Shown here piece by piece: positions 44,113-56,593 of a DNA stretch of 64,000 nt. The notes under the pieces were generated by a model that saw only the letters and a list, made by a program, of their open reading frames with translations, made no database searches and was not told the DNA's origin. The DNA comes from Medicago truncatula (lineage: Eukaryota; Streptophyta; Magnoliopsida; Fabales; Fabaceae). Numbering within the stretch: position 1 is the stretch's first letter; every line of letters starts with the position of its first letter. Where the stretch lies: contig NC_053045.1 in the NCBI RefSeq assembly GCF_003473485.1, forward strand, positions 10,132,501 to 10,196,500. Direction: 5' to 3'. Made by a program: the position numbers and the translations under genes.

Positions 44113-47100
44113 TGTAACACCCTAAACCCCACAAAACATTTTCAAGGAAAATTAAATAAATAATAATAATAAAGTATCCAAGAGTGTCACGTATCTCATC
44201 AAACCAAAGTGTTCATTCTCAAAATATAAGAAACACCGCACCGGAAAAGTTTTAAAAACATCAAAGTATACATTTCATCATAGTTTCAACAACCAAACTG
44301 AAATCAACACAGTTTAACAATATCTGAAAAGTAAATATAAAATCCTCAAATCCTAAGTGTCACAAATGAGTGCTTCTCTCTAAAGACTCCCAAAACAATA
44401 AACAAAGCGAGTAGGCACCAAAGTCATCCTCAGAAACTCAAAGCTACCAAGCTTCCTCTTCCTGCAAGTCAACATCCCAAAGGGCGTAGGCGACACATCC
44501 ACAACAAGAGGGTGAGAATATAATCAACATAAAGGAAATATAAACGCATGTATAGCTTCAAGGTCAACAACACATCATTTACATTTAAACACATCAAAAT
44601 CAGACATTATTCATACTCTGCATTTACATATATATTTATCTCATAAAGTTAACAAGTCTCAACAGGAGGACAATGGATACCCAATGGGTAGGGTACTACA
44701 GTACCCTTCCCCATACTATCGTTTATTAAAAATGCCCGTACCTGAGCCGTACCCTCGTGGGCAACAATTTTAGTGCCTTTTCCATACCTTATGGGTACCT
44801 AAGTTCTAATATCCGCATCCATTACCCACACTTTAACTATGAAAAGGCAATAAAATATATCACAATTAAAAATAACACTATGGTTCCAGAATTTTCAAAT
44901 AAACTCATAAAATAGTACGGATCATAATATTTAGCTAAATAAAAAAACATCCAAAATATATCTCAAAAATAAAAGTAAAAACATTCAAAATACATATAAA
45001 AAATTGCATACTAAATTAAACATCAAATTGATTTAAGGTATGAAGGGAAGGATGAAACGGCTACTGTATCAGTTTTTAGGTATAGGTATAGACGTAAATA
45101 GCTAAATAAATTAAATAATTATGCACCAAAAATAAATAAAGTATTTATTATATTATATGAATATGTATATGCGGGTTGCGGAGCTAGGTAGTATAGTGCT
45201 TTTACCCGCACCCATACCCACTTAAAATTGCGGGTAATTATCTGGACCCAAGTCCATGCCCATGAAAGCAGGGTTTTACCCTATCCATTGCGAGTGCCCA
45301 TTAGGCCTGGGTTCAATTGCCATCCTTAAGTCAACATCTTGTAGGCATATACAAACATCAATGATAATTAAAGACATCAAGTTGACATTTAGCAAAGTGT
45401 ACAACATTCACACATTACTATAACAAAAATCATCATCAAATATCACATCTTCAAATATTCGCATCTTCACATAACACATTATCACATTCCACATCTTCAA
45501 ATAACACATCCTCACATTTCACATCTTCAAATAACTCATTGTCATATTTCACATCTTCAAATAACACATCATCACCTTTTACATCTTCAAATGTACTTGC
45601 AATTAAATATGTATGGAATGTACCTAACTTGACTCTATATGCATGTGGTACCAAACTTATCACTATCTTCAAATATTTTGGACATCAGAGGTATGTTACT
45701 AATTTTGTCCACACCATATTTAAATATTTTGGATATCAGAGGTATGTTATTGATTTATATCCACATCATAGTCAAATACTGCATCTTTAAGTATGCTCGG
45801 CAATGAATGCATGAATGTCAAATGACCACCAACATTACACATCATTCAATGACTCGACAATACACATCTTTAAATAGCACCGTCGTCAAATATCACTTCG
45901 TCATATAACACATCTATAACACCATCGTCAAATACAATATTGTTAAGTAGTACATCACTTACACATTGTTAAATACTTATCATTAGATAACACATCATCA
46001 AATACACACCATTACACATCCTTAAACAATACCTCTTAAATATCATCAAACATTTATCTTCATATATTATTGAATACTCATCATTATATATCATCAAATA
46101 TTTCATCACTATACATCATCAAATATTCTTCATCATCTATAATTCAAGTACTCATCATTTATACATCTTTATATCAACACATTTATAGCATATCTTTACA
46201 TCAACACATTGTCATATAATCACTTCATTTAATCACATCATTTCAATTATCAGCTTAATCTCACATCATTAAACAATTCACAAATTACATTTAATCAAAT
46301 AATTCATCATTTACTTCTTTTTAAATAACTCAACAATCACTCATCACATTCACATCATTAAATGTTCATCATCAAATAATTATCACAACTCATCAGTCAT
46401 TAATTCATCAATTCAATTCATCATATAGTTTCCAACAATCAAGTTTATCAAGGTTACATGCTTATACATACTCTTTAGTAATATACATATTACTATGTCA
46501 AACATTATACCAGTTCAACTACCATTATCAATCGAAAAACTTTTCAAGGTTATTCATTTTATTGCACCAGTTCAATCTAGGCCAAAAATCAAGTTTATTA
46601 ATTCTCATAGGCCACTAAAAAGGTTATGTTGAAATTTCATGAAAAACACAGCATGACCTATGTGTAGTATTTTGATCATAACTCAAGTTCTAGCAATCCA
46701 AATGTAGTAAAACCAAAGACAAATGAAATATAGCATCCATATCTACAACTTTCATTAAGACACATAAACCCAATTCGAAACAAAAAGAGGTGAAAAGGTT
46801 GGTTTTCCTAAGCCTGGAAAGGGTGCACGACCTTGCTGACCCCTGTGTAGTATTTTGATCATATATTAAGTTGTCGATATCCAAATGGAGTCAACCCAAA
46901 GACAGAAGAAATCTAACATTCATATATATAACTTTCATAAAGACACATAAACCCAATTCATAACAAAAGTTTGCCAATTTGAGATAGCAAGAAACACATG
47001 GTGACAACAAAATTGCAATTTCTTTCCAGCTTATTTAAAACGTGATTTTCACCATTTAAACTTCTCTAAGACTCCTAAATCAATCCCAACGCACCAAATC
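44113..47100 (-). mobile_element. Truncated LTR of the TGTAACACCC family
   Basis: Starts TGTAACACCCTAAACCCCAC, which matches the reverse complement of the end of the LTR at 52673-59161 (TGTAACACCCTGAACCCCAC). Shared inner blocks include GGACATCAGAGGTATGTTAC and GCATGTGGTACC (45640-45710) and CATC/CACATC-rich runs (45430-46400). The other end was not found. A doubled block of about 190 bases lies at 46655-46985. Confidence 0.6.
44664..45327. mobile_element. Probable hAT-like insertion within the LTR
   Basis: The left end AGGAGGACAATGGATACCC and the right end (reverse strand) AAGGATGGCAATTGAACCC resemble a known style of plant hAT end. Subterminal ATGGGTA/TACCC words repeat. The flanks GTCTCAAC and AAGTCAAC are only partly alike. 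Confidence 0.45.
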
Positions 47101-47957
47101 ATCCAAAAATATCACCCATGGTTATAAGTTTGAAATTATATGTATGAATGGGTCCTCTCCTGCAAAATGTAAGAAAGAGAATGATATAAAAAATTAAAGA
47201 AAAAGTAAGTGACAAAAATAAGAATTTATAAGAGAGATAAAGAGTGGGTTGCACCTTGACATTGAGCTTTGGTGACATTGGTGACATTGTCTGTATCTCT
47301 TTCATAATCAAATTATTCTCTGTCATCAAAAATAATTTATTTTAATTATTCAAGCAACATTCTCTATCATCAAAATATACTAATGTCATCAATGTCACTA
47401 AAACTCATTGTCACCTAAGTATTTTTCAAATGAGAAAATTACACAACTTCCTTTTTTTTAGATAGACTAAATAACAATACACGGGTGAAAGATGCATGAT
47501 TCAAACCCTAATCACAACGTTCGATGATTGAATAATTTTGACATTTTTACCATTTAAACTAGGACTTATGAAATGTGCCCTTTATTTCTACAAAACAGTG
47601 GAGGGTGTGAGAATGCAATAAAGAAATGGTTATTGGATATGACATGTTATGAGTCTCCCAGATGCAATAAAAAACAATGCAGAAGAAAAAGATATGCAAA
47701 AAGGTGAACCTTTAATTTATTCATAAAAATAACTTCATATTATAAAATGTACAAAAGGAGAAAACAAAACTGAGGTATAATGCTAAACACGTTTATAGAT
47801 ATGATCATGTCTGTATACATACTTACATTTTCTTAGTTTAGGGTGTAAAAAATACTAAACAAAGATAAAAAAATCTAAATTGTGATCAATCTTTACCTCA
47901 TATGGTGTTTTTGTAAAAAAAAAAAAGAGAAGAAAAAAAAAAGAAAGAAAAATATAA
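47101..47957. other. Spacer and 3' region of the zinc finger gene
   Basis: No gene on either strand. GGTGACATTGGTGACATTG near 47270 and AATGTCATCAATGTCAC near 47380 form a loose inverted pair, perhaps a MITE. A-rich sequence 47918-47955 lies just after the stop of the zinc finger gene. Confidence 0.4.
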
Positions 47958-49415
47958 TTACGTATCATTCCTCACATCAGTTGTTGTACCAATTCCAACT
48001 TGCAACCATGGTGAAGAACTTCCACCAATGTTAATTACATCCTTTAACTCACTTAATTTTGCCAGCTTGACCTTGCTATCATCTTCATTATCAACATTTT
48101 GTACCAATGTCTTAAGGTTGTTGTTTTTGTTTTTCTCTTGAGTTTCATTATTTTGATCAACTAGGTTTTTGTTTTGATTTTGTTGGCTATTGTTATTATC
48201 CTCTTTGATCTTGTTGTCCTTTGTTGCACTTGAATTTGCACCCCATGTTGGTTGCAAGTAAATTTGTGTATTTGTCGGAGCCGGAAGATTAAGGTCAAGT
48301 TTGAGATCAATTGGCTCAGAAGAGTTATCAAATTTAGGTATTTGTTCTATTTGGTCTTGAAATTGTTGAAACCTAGCCAATGTCGATGTGTCGGGTGCAT
48401 TTGATGTGATCCAATGACATCTCTTGTGACCACCTAATGCTTGTCCGGAAGAGAAACTCCTATGACAAATTGAGCATTCATGTACTTTGGATTTTCTCTT
48501 GGATGAAGAAGCCATTAATGTAGGGTTGTTAGAAGTGCCATGATCATATTGTAGGGTTGAGTTTGGTTTTGATGGAAAAAATTCATCTTGTGTGATGACA
48601 TCATCCTCAACAATACTATCATCAGGGTTTTGATCAAGCCTTGCTGCAAAACATCCCTTAACCTTTTTGTGACTTGCTCTATGGCCACCTAATGCTTGAT
48701 GTGAGTTGAAAACTTTTTTGCATGCTTTGCATTCAAATAACCCTTTTGCAACACCTTTGGCTTTATTGTTGTTATTGTTGTTTTCATAGGGGATTCTATA
48801 AGACAATGGTGCAATAAAATTCATAGGGTTTCTTCTTTCTTCATCTTTGCTAGCGGAGGCACATGATTCTTCCGGTTCAACCTCAAGAGGATCAACAATA
48901 GCATTGGACAACATCATTAAACAATTTGCTAGATCTTCTTCTTCACTAGAAGGATTATTATAATTGTTATTATAACTGCCTACTTTAGTTCGCATCGACC
49001 TTTTCCTTTTCGACCAGCCACATCCTCTCCTGGCACTGACGCCATCACCATCATCTGCCATGGCGTCAGATTCTGGAGAGGATATGATAAACTCTTCATC
49101 CGCGTCGTCTGAATTGCATTTTCCATGTTCGAGGAATGATTTCCAAGAAAAAAATTCTTTGCCACAATGCTCACACACCCTACAACTTTTTAGCTTATTA
49201 GGATTTGTTCTTAAAGAATACATACGTTTGTTACTTGGTGGGACATTGCCACCTTCCCAATCGCTCGCCGGATCATCGTCGTCCATTTGACTTGTTTCAT
49301 CGCCTATGCCATGAGCTCTCATATGTCCACCTAATGCTCTTCCACATCCGAAGCCTTTTTTGCAAATTTTACAAAAGTGTTTGAAGTTTGATTGTTGATC
49401 CACAATCAAAGCCAT
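47958..49415 (-). CDS. C2H2 zinc finger repressor, ZAT1/4/9-like
   Basis: 485 residues in one exon, ATG at 49415. Finger 1 is at residues 15-35 (C15, C18, H31, H35; RALGGHMRAH). A degenerate second finger lies at 81-100 (CEHCGKEFFSWKSFLEHGKC), with no QALGGH and a final C in place of H. Two plant-type fingers follow with HQALGGHRASH (about 229-251) and GQALGGHKRCH (about 317-339). An EAR repression motif LKLDLNLPA lies near residue 375, and KRKR-type basic sequence near 135 could be a nuclear signal. Long Q/N/K-rich tails follow. Proteins of this build bind DNA through QALGGH fingers and repress transcription with TOPLESS-type partners, often in stress or growth control. Intact, with codon use normal for a host gene. 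Confidence 0.92.
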   Translation of the reverse strand: MALIVDQQSNFKHFCKICKKGFGCGRALGGHMRAHGIGDETSQMDDDDPASDWEGGNVPPSNKRMYSLRTNPNKLKSCRVCEHCGKEFFSWKSFLEHGKCNSDDADEEFIISSPESDAMADDGDGVSARRGCGWSKRKRSMRTKVGSYNNNYNNPSSEEEDLANCLMMLSNAIVDPLEVEPEESCASASKDEERRNPMNFIAPLSYRIPYENNNNNNKAKGVAKGLFECKACKKVFNSHQALGGHRASHKKVKGCFAARLDQNPDDSIVEDDVITQDEFFPSKPNSTLQYDHGTSNNPTLMASSSKRKSKVHECSICHRSFSSGQALGGHKRCHWITSNAPDTSTLARFQQFQDQIEQIPKFDNSSEPIDLKLDLNLPAPTNTQIYLQPTWGANSSATKDNKIKEDNNNSQQNQNKNLVDQNNETQEKNKNNNLKTLVQNVDNEDDSKVKLAKLSELKDVINIGGSSSPWLQVGIGTTTDVRNDT

Positions 49416-49660
49416 ACAATATTAAGAATAACCACTATGTTGAATGGTGTAAAACAAATGAACAAAAAAAAAAAAAAAAAAAAAAGAAAGGGGGAGATGA
49501 GAGAAAGAGTCACATTGATTTTTTTTTAGAGAGAGTTGCATAGATGGAAGGTGGTGGAAGTGAGTTGAAGAATGAAGCACAAGATGGAGTTTGCTCTTGT
49601 AGTGATAGTTGTTGAAGGGTTTGTATGGTGAACTAATTAAGGAGTAGTAGTCCTAGTTTT
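49416..49660 (-). promoter_or_regulatory. 5' leader of the zinc finger gene
   Basis: On the minus strand it is rich in CT and T runs (49458-49550), as in plant 5' UTRs. I could not pick a convincing TATA box. Confidence 0.4.
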
Positions 49661-51740
49661 TAGTTGGAGTATTGATTTATGGATGAGAGAGATTAATGCA
49701 ATAGTTGTTTCACAACATGAGAATTAGTGACAAGTGTAAGGAAGAGACTTTTTCTACGACTCTAAGGTAGTGTCGTTGTATGTCAAAAGAATACCAAAGG
49801 TGTTTCTATGAGAAATACTAAAAAAAAGTGTGTTTGTCTCTCATTATTTTAATTTTTGTTCTAACTACCATATCTATTCATATCACTTCAATTCTAAAGC
49901 AAGGAAACTAACCTATGTTTCTCCTTGCCTGTCGGTTGGTTAATGTTTCTTTTCCACCCAATTTATATCATTTTTCATCTTTATAGTCATTGCAACCTGC
50001 GATCAAGAAGTTTTTATCCTTTTCTCAAAAAAAAAAGTTGCAATTTTTGTCTATACCTTTATTTGACTGGATTCCCTTCATCTGATTTATAATGTTAACA
50101 TGCTTATACTTTACTTATTCTATTGATTTAACTTGTCTTCTTTAAATGGTAAAATGATCATTTAAATGGTATAATGATCAATATATTTGACTTGATTCTT
50201 TTATTTAATTTGGAATGGAAGTCCAAAGTAATATGAAATAAAGAATTAATTAGTTCAGTAAAAAAGGGAAAAATTTGTACCAAAAAAAAAAGGAAAATTT
50301 GATGGAAATAACAATGTCAACAAACATTTTCGTATAAAGAATTAATTAATTTGACCAATTTTGGAATTAAAATTTGGGTTAATATTTTACACGCTTTGGT
50401 TGAAAAATAAAAATAAATTGAAACATCTTAAAAATGTTATGAAACTTTGGAAGTCTTTGTTGTTGTTTTTTGAGTTTTTGACGTTTTAAAAATTCATAAT
50501 TATATTAATTTGTCTCTATTCGAAACATTGTATTTTTTTTTGTGTAAACCCATTTTTTTATGTCAAAAACATATATGTAAAAATTCATGAAAAAAGTTCA
50601 AACTTTAGGTTTCATTTTTGGACTAGGGTCAAAAATAATAAGAATCTTAAACTATTAGGTTAGAATATGTGTTTTTTGTTTTACAATGTCATTTTTCAGA
50701 CTTTACGTATATTGCAGGTCAATTTCAACTATTGGTAGTTTTAATTTTCTTTTTCGGCAGTTTTTGTTCTAACTAAATTGATGATACTTATCAAAAAAGT
50801 TAAAATAAATTGTACATGCTTGCTTTTTTTATTTTATTGATTTTACTTTTTCTTTAAAAATTTATATTTATTTAATTTTTTTTTATAGAAATATGGGTTT
50901 TGTCAATCAATTATCATTCTTCTTGCTTGGCCTCAAAGCATATAGTGAGCAAGAGTAATTCAGTAAAGGGGGCACTGCTTAATTACTTTAGTGTGGTTAT
51001 GATTGGCTTGGAAACCTTAAGAGTCAAACATAAATAATGATAGAAAACTTTGATTTTGAGTACCAATTTTGGAGGACTCATCCTCTTTAATGTTTTTTAT
51101 CTGTCTCTTTGTAGCTTTGTTTTTTTTTTTGTTTGATGTTGTTGCAAAACTTATTTTGACTCATTGTATTTGTGGTAATTTTTCTAACAAGCTTTATGCT
51201 GAAAAGATTGTCTTAATGATATTTTATTTTGGCTTGTTAAAGAAATATAAAAAATAAAAAATAAAAAATTTATAGTCAGAGTTTGAACTCCGGATCTTAC
51301 ATATATTATGCATTGTTCCATCGACAAATATCAAAAACTTTTATGGGAGTAGCAATATCCCCAAAATATAAATAATTAATTAATTTTGCCAATTTTTGAG
51401 ATATTTGGACACGAGATTCTGATTTATATATTATCAGCTACTTTTTGCTCTAACTAAATCGAACATGATTGCTTTATTGATTATGTTGATTTTACTTTCA
51501 TTTTTACAAGTTACATTTTTTTATCAAAAAAAAAAAAAAAATCATCAAAAAAGGATTAATATATTGGTGCATGTATAATTGATACTTTGTTTTTCACTGA
51601 ATTTATAACTGTTACTTAAAGTGTACACAGTATGTGCATTGAGTCAATCAAAAAATGTTTAGTGAAAACTCCAAGTATGAGTAAATACAATACTATATTA
51701 ATTCTATGAAAGAGTTAGTAAATCCACGAAGGAAGGCAAA
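49661..51740. other. AT-rich spacer with repeat relics
   Basis: No gene. 50395-50660 resembles the 325-base repeat unit of the element at 53000-54267 (TTTTAAAAATTCATA, then AAAAAAGTTCAAACTTTAGG). About 51260-51335 on the minus strand has AACAATGCATAATATATGT and GGAGTTCAAACTCTGAC, a probable SINE relic with an AT-rich tail. The frame 51069-51257 is not supported. Confidence 0.45.
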
Positions 51741-51742
51741 TG

Positions 51743-51775
51743 CTACCTAGCTTAGTGGTAGAATAGTATGCCTTG
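51743..51775 (+). repeat. tRNA-Gly-like 5' half
   Basis: The piece CTTAGTGGTAGAATAGTA is close to the D-arm side of plant tRNA-Gly, but no anticodon arm or T-arm follows. It is a tRNA relic or a SINE head, not a working tRNA. Confidence 0.4.
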
Positions 51776-52999
51776 TCGATTCCATGTATATCGATCGATT
51801 ACCATCTCTTCCATTCTAAATTTTTTCTAAATTTTTTTGAGTATCAGCATAGAAATCGATTCTTGATGTCGATCGGAATAAAAAATCCCAACGCAATACA
51901 TATAAATGAAGAATCATCAAAATCAGTAAAAATAGGTGGGTGTGTGTGTGTGTTTCTAAACCCAATCGAGAGGTAGTGGTTTATTTTGAGAGCCTCTTCA
52001 AGCCTAAGCCTCGCACTCCTTACGACATTGTTTGTAATATTAGAGATCTTTTTCGTCTCCTACAAAATTCTAATTCTTTTGATAACAAACGTAATAATGA
52101 CAACATGATCGAGTTGTTTAAGAATTTGAGAGAGATGAAAACGATTCAATTTGTTTAAAAATAGGTGTGTGCGTTTCTAAACCCAAGGGGTTTCGAGTAG
52201 GCTCTTCGTTAGAAGTGGTAGTTTATTCTGATCCACCACCTCTGACTGAATATAAGAGCCTCCTCAAGCCTAAGCCGCGTACTCCTTTCGACATTGTTCG
52301 TAATACTAGAGATTTCTTTGTCTCCTCCAAAATTCTAGTTCTTCAGATAACAAGCGTGATAATGACAAGATGATCGAGTTGTCTAAGAATTTGAGAGAGA
52401 TTAAAACGATTTTGTATGGAAATAGTGATGTTGAACCAGTTCCTGAAATCCAAGTTGTTGAACAAGTTGTTGCAAACGATTACTTGGAAGTTGATATTAA
52501 AACGATTTTCATAGCTAGATGTTGAACAAGTTGTCGCAAATTTACAAAGGCAACAGGTTCAATCCAAGCTGATTACATCTGATTACTTGGAGAAGAATAT
52601 GGATCTTATGGATATTTTAATATCTAGCTATGAAAACCCGGATATGGCTCTGCACTATGGTGAATTGTTAAGTGTAACATTCCGATTTTTATTATTAGTA
52701 TTACTAGAATTATTTATTTATTTTACCGTGGTTGAATTGATGGATTAGTTGCTTTTTAGAAGATACGGGTATTTTTGTAATTTAAGAGTGAATGGTATTT
52801 TAATAATTTGGAAGTGAGGGGTATTTTTGTGAAGTTAATAATAACAAGAGTTTTAACGAATTAAGAGAATAGAGATTTATGAGAAAAAAAATGGAGGTTT
52901 AAGTGAAGTAAAATAGTAGTGTTTTATTTGTGGAGAAGAATATAGACTTAAGCCCATTAGTGTAAGTCAGCCAAGCCCAAGGGTATATATAAGATGTAG

Positions 53000-54267
53000 A
53001 GAATTGCTTTTTTGACATCGAATACTTCCTATTGACACAAGTAAATGATCAAATTACCTCTAGCGGTAGTTAACTGCCTCTGGCATATGCGCCGGCAGTT
53101 AACTGCCGCTGGCTCCTCCAGATGCAGTTAACTGCCGCTGGCTCTGCTGCTTTTTATTATGATTTTACGCGTTTCGGTCGAAAAATCAAAATAAATCGAA
53201 ACTTATTCAGAATTCTACGAAAATTTACAGACCCTCAATATATATTTTTTTAGAGATGTCTGCAAAAAACAGATCAAATTCAATTTCTAGGTCGACGTTT
53301 TGATGTGTTGGTTTCTTGAGTTATTGGCGCATTAAAAATTCATATTTAATCCATCCGTTGTCGAAAAATTCTAATTTTTTGCGGGAAATGTTTTTTTTTT
53401 TTTATGTTCTTCATATGTGTACAAAAAATAATGAAAAAATTCAACCTCTATATAACTTTTCCGGACGCGCAGTTAGAAAAATATTACAATTTTACGCGTT
53501 TCAATAAAAAAATCAAAATAAATTGAGGATTACTCGAAATACTAAGAAAATTAGCAGATCCTCTATATGTATTTTCATAGAGGTGTCTGCAAAAATACAG
53601 CTCAAAATTCAATTTTTAGCTTGATGTTTTGATGTTTTAGTGTCTTAAATTTTAGGCGCGTTAAAAATTCATATTTAATCCGTCCCTTGTCGAAAAATTC
53701 AAATTTTTTGTGGGATATGTTATTTTTTTGTTGTAAACATGAGTGCAAAAAAGCGTAAAAAAGTTCAACCTTTAGGACACTTTTTCGGACTCGCACTTGA
53801 AAAAAATTGCGATTTTGCATGGTTCGGTCGAAAAATCAAAATAAATCGAGACTTAGTCGAAATGCTAAGAAACTTTATAGACACATCTATATAAATACAT
53901 ATAGATGATGTGCAAAGTTTCGTAACATTCCGAATAAGTGTCGATTTTTTTTATTTTTTCGATTGCGATTTTGCGCGTTACGGTTGAAAAAATAAAAAAA
54001 AAATCGAGACTTATTCGGAATGTTACGAAACTTTTGACATCATATGTATTTTTATAGAGGTGTCTATAAAGTTTCTTAGAATTCTGAATAACTTTCGATT
54101 TATTTTGATTTTTCTACCGAAACGCGTAAAATCAAAATAAAAAGCAGCAAAGTCAGCGGCAGTTAACTGCCGGCGCATATGCCAGAGGCAGTTAACTACC
54201 GTTGGAAGTAATTTGGTCATTTACTTGTGTCGATAGGAAGTATTCAATGTCAAAAAAGCATTTTTCT
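53000..54267. mobile_element. MULE-type fold-back element with internal tandem repeats
   Basis: It is flanked by the 9-base duplication AAGATGTAG (52991-52999 and 54268-54276), the Mutator signature. The arms pair over more than 200 bases: GCTTTTTTGACATCGAATAC at the left against the reverse of GTATTCAATGTCAAAAAAGC at the right. Each arm carries repeated GCGGCAGTTAACTGCC-like palindromes. The middle has about three diverged units of 323-329 bases (ACGCGTTTCGGTCGAAAAATC near 53164, related starts near 53493 and 53816). No transposase. Confidence 0.85.
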
Positions 54268-54770
54268 AAGATGTAGTCTTTGTAAAAATTAGGTCAAGAG
54301 TTCATTTACCACATTTTGGAGAAAGAGGCAAGAATAGAGGCTAGAGAGGAGAAAGAGGAGATCTAGAGAGGAAAAGGAGAAAAGTTCGAGAAACAAGGGG
54401 AATAGGGAGATTCAAGCTTGTAGGAAGCTAGGTTATTAGATTAAGAGGTAAGAGGAAATATTATTTTGACCATATGAGACTTACGAGCAATTGGGTAGTT
54501 ATGGGTTGTATGATTTCTCTTTACTTTCATGAATCTTGTGATGGATTAGTATTAATTTCATGCTCTAGTTGTTGTTTTTGTTGTTGCTTTGGGTATATGA
54601 TAAGTTGTGAAATCATGTTATTGTTGTGTGAAAATCCATGTTTGTTTATGATGAATTAGTGTTTTTTAGCTTTGAGCTTAAATGGATGAAGTTCATCAAA
54701 ATTGACAATGAAATGATGTGGAGATTATGGTTTAACATGTTAATGTGACTATGGGTATATGATTAATTAG

Positions 54771-55147
54771 AGTAAATACCTATTTTCGTCCATGTAATAT
54801 TAGCGAATTCCGGTTTTAGTCCCTGTAAAAACAAAGATTTAGATTTTGTCCCTGTAATTTCAGATTCTTCCACTTTTGGTCCCTCCTTTCATCAAGTCAA
54901 CAGAATCTGCATAAATACGTCCCTGTAATTTCATATTCCTCCCATTTTTGGTCCCTGTAATTTCAGATTCCTCCACTTTTGCTCCCTCTTTTTACGTGCC
55001 AGGTATACAGATTCTGCTTACGTGGTGGAATGAAGGACCAAAAGTGGAAGAATATGAAATTACAAGGACAAAATCTAAATCTTTTTTTCTACAGGGACTA
55101 AAACCAGAATTCGCTAATATTACAGGGACAAAAAGAGGTATTTACCC
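54771..55147. mobile_element. MITE, long inverted repeats
   Basis: The left end AGTAAATACCTATTTTCGTC pairs with the right end (reverse) GGGTAAATACCTCTTTTTGTC, and pairing continues for about 100 bases (GTAATATTAGCGAATTC in both). It is flanked by TTAATTAG at 54763-54770 and 55148-55155. A partial internal duplication of GTCCCTGTAATTTCA is present. Nested in the outer LTR. Confidence 0.85.
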
Positions 55148-56593
55148 TTAATTAGAAGCCATTAAGTTATTATGTTAATGTCGTGTTTGGATTCTGTTGT
55201 TGTGTTGTTTTTGAGTTTTATGTGAAATTGGTGAAAATCATGAAAGTTATTAATAAATTGTGGATTGATGTGTTAAGATTTGAATTGATGAATATTTTTG
55301 TGTTCAATTTGAAGAAGAGTTGTTGTTGTTGCTGCTACTACTATGTTTGGGTGTTGAATTAATATGGTGAAAATGAGTTTTTTGAGTGATAAATTTAGAA
55401 TAATTGAAGTTATGATAATTAATGATCAAAATAGGTAGAATTGAGTTGGTTAAGGCAAGTTTGATGTATAATTGATTAGACAACATTGATACGATGATTT
55501 GGGTCGAATTTGGGATCGAAAACAGAGTCAAAAAATAGATTTTACGCGACGAAAACGCAAAAAGACCGCACAGCCCATGCTTGGAGAAAACAAACAATTG
55601 TGCGCCCTAGAAGCACGGACCGTGCATTTTTCTCTGGTTTCCTGAAAGTGTGTTTTGGAAAAGCACACGACCGTGCATTTTTAGTGCACGACCGTGCATT
55701 TTTTCTTGTGTTTTCAAACCTCATTTTTATGCTTTTAAAGTATATCCAAGGTATGTGTTTAGGTCCCAAACCCCTAAACATTATTAATTGGAGTATAATT
55801 ATGATGTGTATAAGTAATTAACCTAGCTTACGACTGAAGTAAATTTAGCAATTGAAATGGCTAGTAACGGACTACTAATTTAACAATAATTGAATTATGA
55901 AATGATTGTGAACTCACTAGATGAATAATGAAGTATATTTAAAGATGTATATCAACGTGTTTGAGGATATATGATAGATGACTCGAATATGTGATAATGT
56001 GAATACTTGTTAAAATTCTTGATGATAGGATGATATGAGGATGTGTACTTACTAAATGATGTTGCTATATGGGGACGATTGATATGACGATGTTGATTTG
56101 ATATGATGATATAACGATATTGATATAATGATGATGACATGATGACTTTGATTTTATATGATGATATAACAATGTTGATATAATGATGATGATATGACGA
56201 TGGTGTTGATGTGTAACTGTTGAGTCAAGTTATGCATTGTTGAGTCATAATGAAATATTCATGCATTCATGGTCATTCCAATTTAACGATGGTGAACAAC
56301 GATGATATGACGATAGTGGGATTACTCAGAAACATACCTCTGATATCCAAAATGGTACCATATGCATTTAGAGTCGAGTAGGAACATTGCATACAGTTGA
56401 GTATATGTGGAAGTTGTGTATTCAACTGTGTGGTTCTATGTGAAGATGTTATGAACTGATTATGTGTAACTATTTGGACAATATGTGATTTGACGATGGT
56501 GATGAGACGTGAATGCTATGTATTCAATTTGGTGATTACTTGATGATGTGAATACATGTTTATGTTCTGGTGATGATGTTTTGAAGTGTGTTA

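Noticed and set aside
45430..46400. Dense CATC/CACATC runs that at first suggested a regular array such as a CRISPR
   Set aside because: No fixed unit or spacer length; they belong to degenerate LTR sequence of a plant genome.
51743..51775. Possible tRNA-Gly gene
   Set aside because: Only the 5' half is recognisable.
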